Shown in pieces: positions 27,436 through 38,800 of a stretch of DNA of 64,000 bases. Made by a program: the position numbers and the translations under genes. Every line of letters begins with the position of its first letter. Position 1 is the stretch's first letter. This stretch comes from Chaetorhynchus papuensis (Eukaryota; Chordata; Aves; Passeriformes; Rhipiduridae): positions 186,001 to 250,000 of the forward strand of contig VWYX01000291.1 of the NCBI GenBank assembly GCA_013396525.1, given 5' to 3'. Under the pieces are notes generated by a model. The model ran no database searches. It had not been told where the DNA came from and saw only the letters and a program-made list of their open reading frames with translations.

Positions 27436-27453
27436 AAAAAAAAAAAAAAAAAA
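27436..27453 (+). repeat. Poly(A) tract, 18 bp
   Basis: Eighteen consecutive A's followed by ggggcacaggcagggggaag. No target-site duplication or retroposed gene is recognisable upstream, so it is recorded as a simple homopolymer rather than a retrocopy tail. Confidence 0.9.
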
Positions 27454-27854
27454 GGGGCACAGGCAGGGGGAAGGGTGAGAAAACAAAGACTCGCTTTGTT
27501 CCCCATCCTCTAACTGTCCTTAAGCACTTGTCAGTTGAAAACCAGATAATTTTTTTATTCTAACTTTGCCAGTTGGAACAGAGCAGTGGAACTGTGTGCA
27601 AGCATTACTTTCTGAGCAGAAGTAACACTTCCACACGGAAATGAAATTATTTTTAAAAAAGCTGTTTGAGAGAAACAAAACCTGCAATTACACCCTATTT
27701 CATTTTCGTGAAAAAACTTCATTTTTGACAGAAAGCTTTTACTTTCATTTAAAAGGTTTTCAAACCAGCTCTGCCTACAGATGATATTTTAAAGATCTGT
27801 TTCACAAATCAGTGCGAGCCTTTCTAGGGCTCATCAGTGAGGCACGCATTATTT

Positions 27855-27903
27855 TGTCCAAAGCTATTACCCTTGTCCAAAGCGATTACCCTTATCCAGA
27901 GCT
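27855..27903 (+). repeat. 19-bp tandem repeat, about 2.6 copies
   Basis: The units tgtccaaagctattaccct and tgtccaaagcgattaccct are followed by the partial tatccagagct. The copies differ by one substitution each in the shared part. Confidence 0.9.
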
Positions 27904-28084
27904 TTCTGCCTCAGCTCTCAAGCTGATCAGCTTGCAACTGCCTCATTTTATACTTGAATGCCTCATTTACACCAATGAAAACATGTGAGAGCCATTTGTG
28001 TTGGCTCACATCATATTCTGCTCAGCACAAAAGAACCGAGGGCAGTTTCACTGCCGGCACAACAATGGCCACTGTGGCTGTGAG

Positions 28085-28350
28085 CCCCACGGCAGCTCCA
28101 GCCTGCTTTATTTACAGCCCCACACACACTCCACCGCCGCCCCGGCAGGGAAAACCAGCCCTCCCGGTGCGGCTGTTTTGGTCTCTCCAGCAGGAGATCA
28201 GCAGCAAATCAAAGACACAGGATCCTCCTGCGAAAGAGAGAAAGGGCGGGAATCACCACAAAGTCACTCTGCTGCTGTGACCTGGGTGGGAAATAGGCTC
28301 TGGGTGTTTTCTCTGCAGTTATAAAAAGTGGCGAGCACAAAACATAAGGG
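28085..28350 (+). promoter_or_regulatory. GC-rich patch followed by TATA-like words
   Basis: A CpG-containing segment (caccgccgccccggcaggg, then ccggtgcggctg) is followed about 150 bases later by ttataaaaagtggcg and gtataaatggagcagctc. That order resembles a tissue-specific promoter on the plus strand. No recognisable downstream exon supports transcription, so this is only a lead. Confidence 0.15.
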
Positions 28351-28741
28351 TATAAATGGAGCAGCTCATGTGACAACAGACAGAGTTTAAGTGACAAATT
28401 CCCAGCAGCAAAAATATCAGTTTTTACTTTCCTAGGCTAATACCAGATGGCACCCAAAGAAAGTCATGGCAGCCCTCTAGCAGTGCAGAGCTGGCCCCGA
28501 AGTGTTACATGTGTTAACTACCTAGGAGTCAATAGCAGGTCTGGGAGGTCCTGCCTTCGATCCCTGAATGAATCCACCTATAGCCACAGGCTACGAAAAA
28601 GCTTAGTTTTAAAGATCTCAGTTTCTAGCCACATTGGAGAAGAGCCATGGGCTCAAAGCAGGGGATAGGAAGAATGTGAAATCCGACCGAGTTCTCCGAA
28701 GAATAGCTGCTCTCCGTATCTCTGGTTGAATGGATGGATCA

Positions 28742-28756
28742 TTTTTTTTTTTTTTT
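28742..28756 (+). repeat. Poly(T) tract, 15 bp
   Basis: Fifteen consecutive T's after tggatggatca. No associated element is recognised. Confidence 0.9.
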
Positions 28757-29604
28757 CTACTGAAAAAAAGCATTCCTCAGCCAAGACAGGGATTGCAAAC
28801 TTTGCTTAATTTGGCACCTGCACAGGGTCATGACACGATTCACTACCTTCCTACCCTCTCTGCTCTGATATTTGCAAGCCCTCAAGCCTTCCTGTGTGGC
28901 GGGGCTGGAAAAGAAGACACTACACTGCAGCCTGAAACAGCTCCACACAGCAGCCTTTGTCCTTCTTGGTTTGCCCTTTGGCACAAGAAGTCATGTTACA
29001 ATTGTCTCCTAGTTGTGAGAAATACACTGGAAACACCTAAGGAAAATATCTGATTCCTTTTTCTTTTCTCTTTTCTTTCTCTGAGGGGTGCAAGGAGGAG
29101 GATTATGAAATTACCTATTCACAGTGATTATTTACTAAAATGTCTTATTTGTAATCTACCTCCTTTCATAGCTGATCTGTCAGGAAATTCTCTCAGGAAT
29201 GCACATTCCTGAACTCAAGAATCTGCAGTTGATACCTGTGTTGAGACTTATTTTTGGAGGAAACTAAATGGCAGGAACATCCTGTGTGGATGCACCAGTG
29301 ACCTGATTTCATTTCTTCCCTGTGGTGTGAGTCTCATTACCAAACACATCATTACCCCCTGGAACTAATTTCCACAGGAGCCTCAGGAGTGGAAGTCAGG
29401 AGCTAACTACATACACATACAAATGATGGGAACAACCACAGACTAGCTAGAAATCACTTCAAAATGCAGAAAATATATGACTGACACTACTTTGGGGAAT
29501 TAGTCAAGCACCATGTAAAAGAAATTAGGATAAGGCTGTATCCTCTGGTAAAAAAAAAATCATTTTTAAGACAGGAATCCATATGCACAGAGCAATGCCA
29601 TGAA

Positions 29605-29620
29605 CAGCTGATATCAGCTG
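29605..29620. repeat. 16-bp perfect palindrome with two E-box words
   Basis: The sequence cagctgatatcagctg equals its own reverse complement and carries CAGCTG at each end, a spacing that could suit paired basic helix-loop-helix sites. About one palindrome of this length is expected by chance in 64 kb, so no function is claimed. Confidence 0.85.
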
Positions 29621-32600
29621 ATTCCAGAGCTGATGTAGAATGGGGTGTCATCTTCTGGGAGCTGCTGAGGGTGAACTAGGAAGGCAGAGGCAAGCAAGAT
29701 CTCTGCCTGGTGTCTGAAAGGAGTCAGGAAAAGTTAGAAGAGCAAAGGATGTCTCCACAGAGAGAAAATAGTGGTGACATCCAACTGAACTGAGCATTCA
29801 CACTCATGCCTGAATCAAACCCCCAGATCTAAATACTGCCAAGTTTCGGAGGCACCCTCCCCAAATCTGTGCCTTGCAAACACCCACTCTGAATATGGTG
29901 AACCAAAACTTACATCTGACTTTCCCATGCTATGGGGTGGCCATACAGAAATGCCAGACTCAAATTTTAAGCTTGATCCTCTTTCACAGATCAGATCCCT
30001 TAGGGAAAACCAAAGGTTCAGCTTTGTTGCTTATCCCAGCATCTGTACTTTGCTAGAGGCCTAGAAATAACAGCAAGCTTGGCTCCCCCTTGGCACTACA
30101 AGATCTCTGCTTGAGCTAACACTGGAAAGCACCCAGAAATGGCCACAAACCAAAACCACAAAGGGGCTGCTGCAAGTCTCTCAAACCTTGGGTTTGCACC
30201 GAGCTAGTAGCATCAACATCACTGAAGTTATGCATGATTTGTAGTCTGTAAGTGAGAACAGAAGCTGGCTGGCTGTGCAGAGAAGCTAAATCCCTTTAAT
30301 TATTAAAACATATCCTACTGCTGTTGAAAATCCCATTGCTGCTGGAAAAAATACACTAGTAATAATGTATGCTATACATCAAAGGCCTCTTTTGTAAATA
30401 TAGTATTCAATTTTTTCTTTTTTCTAAAAAAAAAATGGCCTTAGGACTAAATTAATGTTTGATATGTTATCTTAGAAATATTTTGGAGTGGCAGATTTAT
30501 CTGCTTTTTACATTTTTCCTCCTGATACAGCAATGAATAATTCCTGTTGATAATGGGAAATGATTTAATGTAAATGGTTGAAGAGTCCTCTTCTGAAGCC
30601 AATGGGAAATTCAGCTGGGCAGGAAAGACATCATTGGAGAGAAGAGCAGAAAAACTCAGAGAGTCATTGCTGCAGTCCCAAATGTATCTGAGAGAGTGGC
30701 CATGCAAGTTGCCCCATCCTGGCCCTCAGAGGTGAATAAAGCTGCAGCCCCAATTCCAACACGTACAGTCTTTTGGTTGTGAAACGGAACTGTGCAGTTC
30801 ACTCTTACTTACATATGTTAGGAATTCATGGCTTAATTCCAAGGGAGCCAGTGTCCCATACCAGTACAAACACCAGAGCTAAGAATTTGCTCTTACTCTG
30901 GTGAAAACGTGCCTTGGCTTACAACTGCACAGAGGACTAGGCACAGGCAGCTGGGGTTCCCAGCTCCCTCCCAGCCGGTCATGTAGGCAGCATTCCTGGC
31001 ACACAGATCACAGACAACTCCCCTGGCCCCAGAGTCGAGCTCGGCCTCCTGAATGGGTGCAATTTGGCTGCAGAGGCTGAAGAGCTGGTGCGTGCTTAGT
31101 CTGCAGCAGTAGGGCCTTTGCCTTCCAAACTGCACCAATAATCGGGACTCTGAAGGGGAAACACAGTAAGAAAGGTGTCACTTTTACACGCTGTGTCTGT
31201 CTTACCATGCCCTTGACCCCTTTGCAGGCAGCAGGCAGGCAGATTTTTGTCCCCATGTTCCACCATGGGTTTGCACTTCATGCCATCACTTCCCCTGCTG
31301 CAAGCAGGGTCCATTCCTGCCCTGTGCACTGTCTGTTCTGCCCAGGGCTACTGGCACAGCAGGATGGAGCCACTGGCATGGCCCATAGCCCCTGATGCTG
31401 CACCTCCCCACTCCATCCCTGCAGCCTCAGGCACAGAGCCAGGGTCCCAGTTTCCCATCTGCAGCACACCACGGCGCCCTGGCCAGAGCTGCATTCATGC
31501 AATGCTTCATAAGCAAGGCTGTCTAAATAAGCAGTGTGAGCACAACATCTGCTTCCCAGCCCTACCCATTTTTTTCATGGAGGGCTTCAATCAGCAGTTC
31601 CCTCCAACCAAACTCAAGTTAATGCAGGGATATTGAGCACATATTTCTGCTTGGACTATGTTTTACACTGCAAAGTTGCAGGGCAGAAATTACAGACCAG
31701 CAGGAGTGTAGAGGAGAAATATGTTCTTGGACATCCCATGGGCCTTAAGCTCTGCACCTTCTTGCTGGCTGCCAGCCCATCCAGCTCCTCTCAGCAGAGG
31801 GCTCTGACATGGCCCTTTTCCAGAGTGTCCAAAGGGAAGATGCCATCCTCCTCCACCCTCCCAAGACAGTGATGAAGACTCCAGGGCACCATACTCCAGC
31901 CAGGGACTTCCAGAGTGCTCTGAGTTTTAGTCACGTGTTCTCTGCTCCCTCTACACTTGCAGGACATGCCCGTGATGCATCTTTTCAGTAAGGTTTGCAG
32001 GAAAGATCTCCAGCCATCGTAAAATGCTTGGCTGTGTCCTTGTCTGCTCCATCCCTCTGCCGTGCTGGACTGGCACAAAGGGTCAGAGAACTCATCCCCT
32101 GCTTGAGTACTGCCTGACCCTCACCCCACCTGGGATGGATGGACTTGAGAAAACTATGACCTGTGAACACATGGGCTATAAAAAGCTATGGGGAAATGAT
32201 AAATTAGTTCTCCAAATGGTAAATCTCCCATCTAGCTCTATCAGGCAGTGATGGAGCTTTAAGATAACGTAGGAATTCTGCTAAAGTAAGCCACTCAAAA
32301 ACAAAATGTCATACCTGAAACATGTATCAAGGGTCTCCAAGAGTCAGAGGAGGGCACAACTGCTTCCTCTGTGGTCTATTCAGGTAATTGATAACTGGGT
32401 ACCTCTGACAGGACCTTTCTGGAGATGCTGGTCTTTTTCTTGTCTTGCAGACTCAGACTATTTTAGATTGGATGCCAAGGCTGAAGTTGGGGGAAAAAAA
32501 AAAACAACAAGAAACACATATTGCAGCGTGAGTCTTGCTAAGCAAAGCTACCAGTTGCAGACAGGAGAAGCCTGGAAAGGAAACCTATATCACATTTCAA

Positions 32601-35429
32601 GCATTATGAGTGTATCCCCTCAAACCAAGCCCAGCTATAAATGTTCCCCACTCAGGCCTTTCCACTTCACACTACAATTGTTACTCACAAAAATCTGCTA
32701 CTCCCTGCCTGATCAGATCTGCAGATGAGGAAACCCTCCTGTGTGTCTTTGCCAAGTGTTTGTACAGTTCCTGTCCCTGAATTTTCAAGTCATTCAGGCA
32801 ACTCTTAAATCAATCTATAATAAATCCAGTTTTGGTTGGCAGGGCTTTGCAAGTACTCTGTGAGCTTTCCTCATACCCATGGGGCTGATCTGAAAGAAAA
32901 CCCACAATCTGAGGAGAAGAAACAAATTCAGAGATTGTTTTTGGGCAGCTGAGAGAGCAGGATCTATTTTGGGAGCAACTCAATGAGAAATTTGTTTATG
33001 AGACTCTGGGGAAGAATAGAAGTTATGTGTTATAAGCCAAAATAGGTTCTTTACCCTCTTTCTAAATACAGAGTACTTGAAGGCTGCTTTAGGGTGGAAA
33101 CACATGCAATCCTTGGAGACAAACCACAGGAACAAGAGCAAAAAGAAAAATAGAGCTCTACCCACCCACCCGAGTAGCAGTATCCCTCTGTGAGATACCT
33201 GGCACCACAGGGCAGTGGTTAGAAGACTGCCCAAAGGGACTTTGGGAGGCATAAGGACCTTGGCAGTGCAGATGCTGCTGTGGGTTGAAATACAGACCTA
33301 CAGGGTGGAGTTTCAAGCAGAGGCAGTCGGTGCCTCACGCTCCCAGCTTCCATGATTCCCAGGGTGGCTGGGGCCAGCTGCATTCAATCCTCTAAAAGAT
33401 GCGTGCAGGGACAGCTGCATGGCTCTGCCTTTGGATGAGCAGGCTATGGGCCATTTTGGCAGGCAGACTGAGCAGTGATTTATGGTGCCAAATATTCACC
33501 ACAGAGAATAGAGTGAGGTCTTCGTGAGAGAACGAGTGGCTGAAGGTTTCGCTGAGGTTTCCACAATGCCTGGGTCTTTAGCTTCATTGTTGCATTTGTA
33601 TCTTCCTGAAGCCATACAAAGCAACAAACTGGAAATCCAAAGTATTCATCCACATGGAGTCCATACATATTTACATATTCTGCTTCATATTATTGACAGT
33701 AAAGAGACTCCAATGCTAAGCTCTCTTATTCTAGACCAGGCCATATCTTTAAAGGAGCTTCACAGACAGTGGAAAAATTAGGTTAAACAGGTTGGACCCA
33801 GAAAAAGATAACATTTTTTTTAAATATTCTAATAAAAATTTTTAAAATTAAATATCTCATTTTGAAAATTCCGAAGCATTTCATGTTGACTACTTTAATT
33901 ATATTTAGGTCAGAGTTTGTTTTCAAAATGGAAATTTTCATTTAAAAGGACCTACACTTACTATTAAATAAAAAGGTGAAAATGTTTTCATGTGGGCAAA
34001 TAAAGCCAACAGCAATTCTGTTGCAGCTAGATCTGAATTTTGATATAATGAAAATAAATCCTTTTTTTCCCCCAGTGTGTGCGTTTACTACACTCAGTAA
34101 CTGCTTAGCCAAGTAAAGGCATCAAACAAACACTTGCTGCTCCAGCCCTAGGGGATATTCATCCTTCAGCTATCAGCGAGATTCATTCTCTAAAGAAGTC
34201 ACAGATGCTTCACCGAGTGAGGTCACAGCAGTCCCTTGTGAAGACCTGAGGATGTCCCAGCTCAGTGCTCTCACAATATACTGTACACAATCTTCTGTCT
34301 TTTCCACCCCTGCGTGCCCCAAGAGTAGCACAGCTATGGAAGGGAAACACTGCAGATATGCAGAATACTCTGAAGGCCCTGATGGAATACTGGAATGGCC
34401 CCCAGTTGTAATAAGGTTTCCTTTCCATTGCACCAGTTATATCAATGACTACAGCTCAGGAAGAGCAGGAGCTGGACACCCTCCAAGTCTGCTGAACAGA
34501 GCACCAAGATGCTGATTACAATGGAAAGGGCTCCTCACGGTCTCTGCTTCAGCAGGACAGAGGCATCTGTGTGAAGGATCACACAGAAGGGTCTTACAGT
34601 CCCACAACTGGAAGAGTTTGCACTCTGAGGTCCTTCTTCAGGCCCATCAATTACCCTTCATTAAAGGGGTGATGATTCTCCACAAAATCTGATCTGCCTC
34701 TCAGGAACAGCAGAGCTGCAGCAGTTCTCTCCTGAATACATTTCCACTCTGTTGTTTTGTTTAGCCCCACACAACCAAACATGTAAAACTGTGCTAGTGA
34801 GCTTGCTAGCCCAGGAGCAGGCAACCTGGGGGCTGTTCCTGCCTAGGCACTGGCATGACATCTGTCTGTTAAGATAAAGGTATTCTTTGTGTGCAAGTTG
34901 CCAGAAAGCTTGATTCTCAGATTCCAGTTGGATTCATAAGGCAGGCGGCTGGAAAGGAACACCTTCCCAGTCAGGGGGGTGCACGTGAATTGGGCTTTCT
35001 GTGCAGTAGTAGCCAAGACACAGTTTTGCTGTCTCACTTTTCAAAGCAGAACCACACTTAACCAGCAGATACTCTAGTTTGGGAGCAGGAACCTAACTGA
35101 AAGCAACCCTGATATCCTAATTATGGGCTGCTGGCATAGCCAGCAGGAATAGCCACAGACAGCCCTGCAGGAAGAGCAGCCACCCCACACACAGGGAGCT
35201 TGTCAGTAAGGGCCAGCTGGTCCCGGGGCCTGCCAATCCTGCTGTCATTCCTCAGCTGTGTTACAGAAGGCAGCCTCTGTCTGCTCCTCTGTGCTCCCTC
35301 TGTGCTGGGCTTCTGGCACGATACCAGTTGAAGTCATGGTGGGAAAGCCTGAAATTCTTCCTTTCCATCTACATTTCCTTTTCAGTTTCTCATGCTCTCC
35401 AGACAGCCACTCCTACAGCTCTCCTTCCC

Positions 35430-35580
35430 TCTTGCCCCGACCTGCTCAACGCCCCGGCGAGGTGGTGACGGCGTTCTGCCAGATACGCTGAACCTGAGAG
35501 CGTCCCCATCTTGCCCAGCAATCACCCGGGGAGGGAAGCAGCATTTATCACCACTCCATCGGCTGCTGCCAGACGCTCTT
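35430..35580. promoter_or_regulatory. Local CpG-rich patch
   Basis: By eye there are about eleven CpG dinucleotides in roughly 140 bases (in words such as aacgccccggcgagg, gacggcg, gagcgtcc, cacccgggg, atcggc). The surrounding sequence is CpG-poor. The patch is too short for a standard CpG island. It could be a weak promoter, an enhancer kept free of methylation, or an exon of a gene I cannot recognise. Both strands are open for about 100 codons here, but neither peptide looks familiar. Confidence 0.3.
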
Positions 35581-35699
35581 GCCATTAAGATGTCAAAACA
35601 GGTTTCTCTGTGGAAATGCAACAGCCCTGCAGACTTACCCTTGCCAGCAGCAGCCCCAGTTGGACATCTGTTCCCTTTCAACCTCACACATGCACTTTA

Positions 35700-35840
35700 A
35701 ATGCCGGTACTGTCCACTTCTTTCGGGGATTAGGCTCCTATTAAAGCTGCCTTCCACATGATTCATTGTTATCTCCTGGTGTTGATCTGATTTATGGATT
35801 GGCCTGTGTTAATTAAGGTCATAAAATTGGGAGTGGGAAA
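35700..35840. promoter_or_regulatory. Possible conserved non-coding element
   Basis: Next to the CpG patch, this stretch packs several words resembling developmental transcription-factor sites: attcattgttatc (SOX-like), tgatttatggattgg (HOX/PBX-like) and gttaattaaggtcat (homeodomain-like). It has no long open frame or simple repeat. Clusters like this are typical of conserved enhancers, but this is inference from motif density only. Confidence 0.2.
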
Positions 35841-38800
35841 AGGCTTCCAGCACTGTGATGCTGTTTAATGTTGGGTCATTTTCCAGTGCCTATGTTATTT
35901 TTCAGGGGATGGGAGAGAGCACAGCTGATGTCCTGTGGTCAGAAATGAGATTTTACTGGGATGAGTCCTTGCTGTCCTCTCAGTCTTGGGAGAGGGGACA
36001 AGTCAGTGGAAAGGTGAACATCTCTGTTCAGCCTGATTCACAGACCCCAATGAACTCACATTTCGAGCTGTTATTAACCACATTAGGCTTGAGCCTACAG
36101 CCCCATCCGAGACAGGAGCTCCATTCTGCTGGGCACCACACAGCATCTTGTAAAGATGATTCCTGCGCCATGAAATCTTGCTGACAATTCTGCCATGGGC
36201 ACATTGCACTCTTCTCTGTGACTATAGCAAAACAAAGACACACCTGAGCCCACCTTGTTCAGCTCGGGAATCACCAGCAACATAACTCTGGCCAAACGCT
36301 GCTCCCTGCAGGTTGTCACTGTCTCCCAGAGAGCTCCAAGCCACTGTGGCAGGTCTGTGACTCCTTGCTGAGCCACACTGGTCCAAGCTGGCTCAAGCAC
36401 CTAAGTCAGTGCACGGATCAGAAGGTTCTCTGCCACCGAAGCAGCTCCAAGCCATGCAGGAACTGGCCACCGTGCCCAAGGTCACACCACGGGTTCACAG
36501 AAAAGCCACAACCCAGGTGGGGGCAGCCACCATGGTCCTTCAGGCTACCTCCCTCAGGGCCCATGTGTCGGTCCAGCTGCAGGGATGCTGTCCTGTCATT
36601 TCAACCTACATCTTTCCACATGTAACACTGGGGGGTTTTTTGGGGATTAAGTTTCTGGGTTTGGGTAGTTTTGGTAACAAAATTTTCAAAGTCCAGAGAC
36701 TGTTGTCAATATCAAAATTACTGATGAGATTACTCTGTCAATATAAAAATTACTCTGATGCAGTAGTACAGACCTGGTTGATGCACATTTGGCCTCATGT
36801 GCTGCTATAAAGTAGGTAGATAAACAAACAAACCCAGTGCTATGCATTTATCTTTGCAAGCTGCTACAGTTTTTTTCAGGAATTTGTTACAACCTGTGAT
36901 TTCTTAGTTTCACAACCTTCACTTATTTCACAGCACACTTGCACCCATTGGCAGTGGAAGGTTTACCTTTTGCACGTGAACCTGACTTGTCCAAGGAGAG
37001 CGATTTCTTTCTCTGCTTCACTTTCCTCTCCCAGCCAACTGCATTACAAGATTCCCATGAACTGGCTCAGTAATTCACTTCTTGTGGCCATTTTAGCAAC
37101 CAGGGACTTTATCAGTATATGTTTATTATACTTTTATTTTAACATCAGTGTTGGTCACTGTAAATCCGCTATGGCTCGACCATCAACCACAGCAAAAGAG
37201 TTTCCTTGATGCAAACATGAGGAAATCGTATATATTTCTGGTGCTAGTCAAAAATATTTTATGTATTATAAATAAAAATTAGAGACAAGACTAAATATTT
37301 CTACCTGAAAGTTTAATTTAAATTAAAAAATCAAAAGCAACATAAAAATAAACTTAATTCCTCCGTTAAGAATTTGCAGATTTTACCAGAGGGATATCCA
37401 AGTAGGAAAAACATCATAAATTCTTCATCACATAAAGTCTTTGCTTAAAGACTGCATATCTTTAATGTCTTTAAAAAAAGAAAAAAAGGTACAATTTATA
37501 GCCTGGTTGAAGGAATTTCTGGGTGAGCTTCTGTGACCTTTGTTATGCATGAGGTCAGATCGATTATCATAATGGTCCCTTCTGGCAATGAGCTATGAAT
37601 CTGTTAATTTTAGCTCAATATCCTCTTTCTCTAGGGGGGTAAGCTAACTGAAATTATATCACATTTTCCACTTAGCACTAAAGACACACACACAGTCCCT
37701 GCAGTTGAGCTGGCACATACTGCTGTACTATCACACACTAACTTCTCTGTGTGTCTGAACTTTCATTCAGATAGTTGATAAGTCACATTGTTCTCCCCAG
37801 ATCATGAACTATTACTGATATCCCCGATGATCAGAATCAGACTGAAGTAGCCTTTCTGCTCCACCCTCCAGAAACTGTGACGTTTTAAAACAATCCAAAT
37901 ACTCATCTTCCTTCTGATGCAAATGTTTGAGCTCCTGCTTTGGAGTTCCCCTTGTGTTCTATTCTATTTTATGTATAATCACGGCTTATTTATGCATTTT
38001 AAGAGGACCTGAAATTCTCTCAGTTGCCCCATCCCCATAGGTGGGGCTTTACACCAGAGCAAACAGAGCCTGTGGTACCTCGCAGTGGTGCAAAGAGCTC
38101 TGCAGTTGTGGGTTATCAGAAGACAGCCTGAACAATTTCACAGTTAAGCAAGCCAATGTGTTTTACAGCACCAAGGCTTCTTGGTGGCCAAGGAAAAGCC
38201 ACAAACTTCATTTCCAGATCCAGGTGTTCACATGATACAATGTTTAAAAAAGGTTCTTTTTCAACACAGATAATCCACCCGCAGTTAACTGAGAGCTGAC
38301 TATTCCACTCTGGACTGCTTAAATTGAAATTGAAATGAAAACATTTTCTCCTGGCCAGCCAAGCAGCAGTGTTCTGCTCCAGGTCAGTTCAGTGCTCCTT
38401 TGCCTGTGGCCCTGGTGCCTCCCAGCCACTGCAGAAAGTGGGGTGCAGCACACCTAAATGCTTTGCAGGCTGCACTCCTCATCTGCTTTGAGATTTTTCA
38501 TTCCACATTTTTCCTAACATTCTATGGGAAACGAGTTATCTGGTCTCTTTCCCCCAACTTGGAATGAAAACTAGTAGTGATATATGCACATTTCCCTTGA
38601 GAGAAAACATCCAGTTTTTACACAGTGTCTATCCAAGATGTTGAACTTGGATAGAGGAAAGTTTTGGTGAAAGCAGAGAGGAGGGTTTTAGCCCAGGAAA
38701 AATTATATAATATTTTATCCTGATCAGTTCTCCAATCCATTCCTCCACAGGGACATCCAAAGGGCTCTGCTGGTACAAAGGAAAGGCAGAAGGAAGAGGT

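Larger units (their letters stand above)
18591..35429. other. Non-coding stretch
   Basis: Contains the 23.3-kb CR1 relic, the three homopolymer tracts, the 19-bp repeat at 27.9 kb, the 16-bp palindrome at 29.6 kb and the 28.1-kb GC-rich patch. A faint MIR-like resemblance lies at 19361-19455 (gtgatgcagtggttta, cctgggatcccaga). The densest AT-rich part is 33810-34060. No exon is recognised. Confidence 0.55.

Noticed and set aside
27420..27453. Poly(A) run as the tail of a processed pseudogene
   Set aside because: No coding-like sequence, poly(A) signal at the right distance or target-site duplication was seen upstream, and processed pseudogenes are rare in birds.
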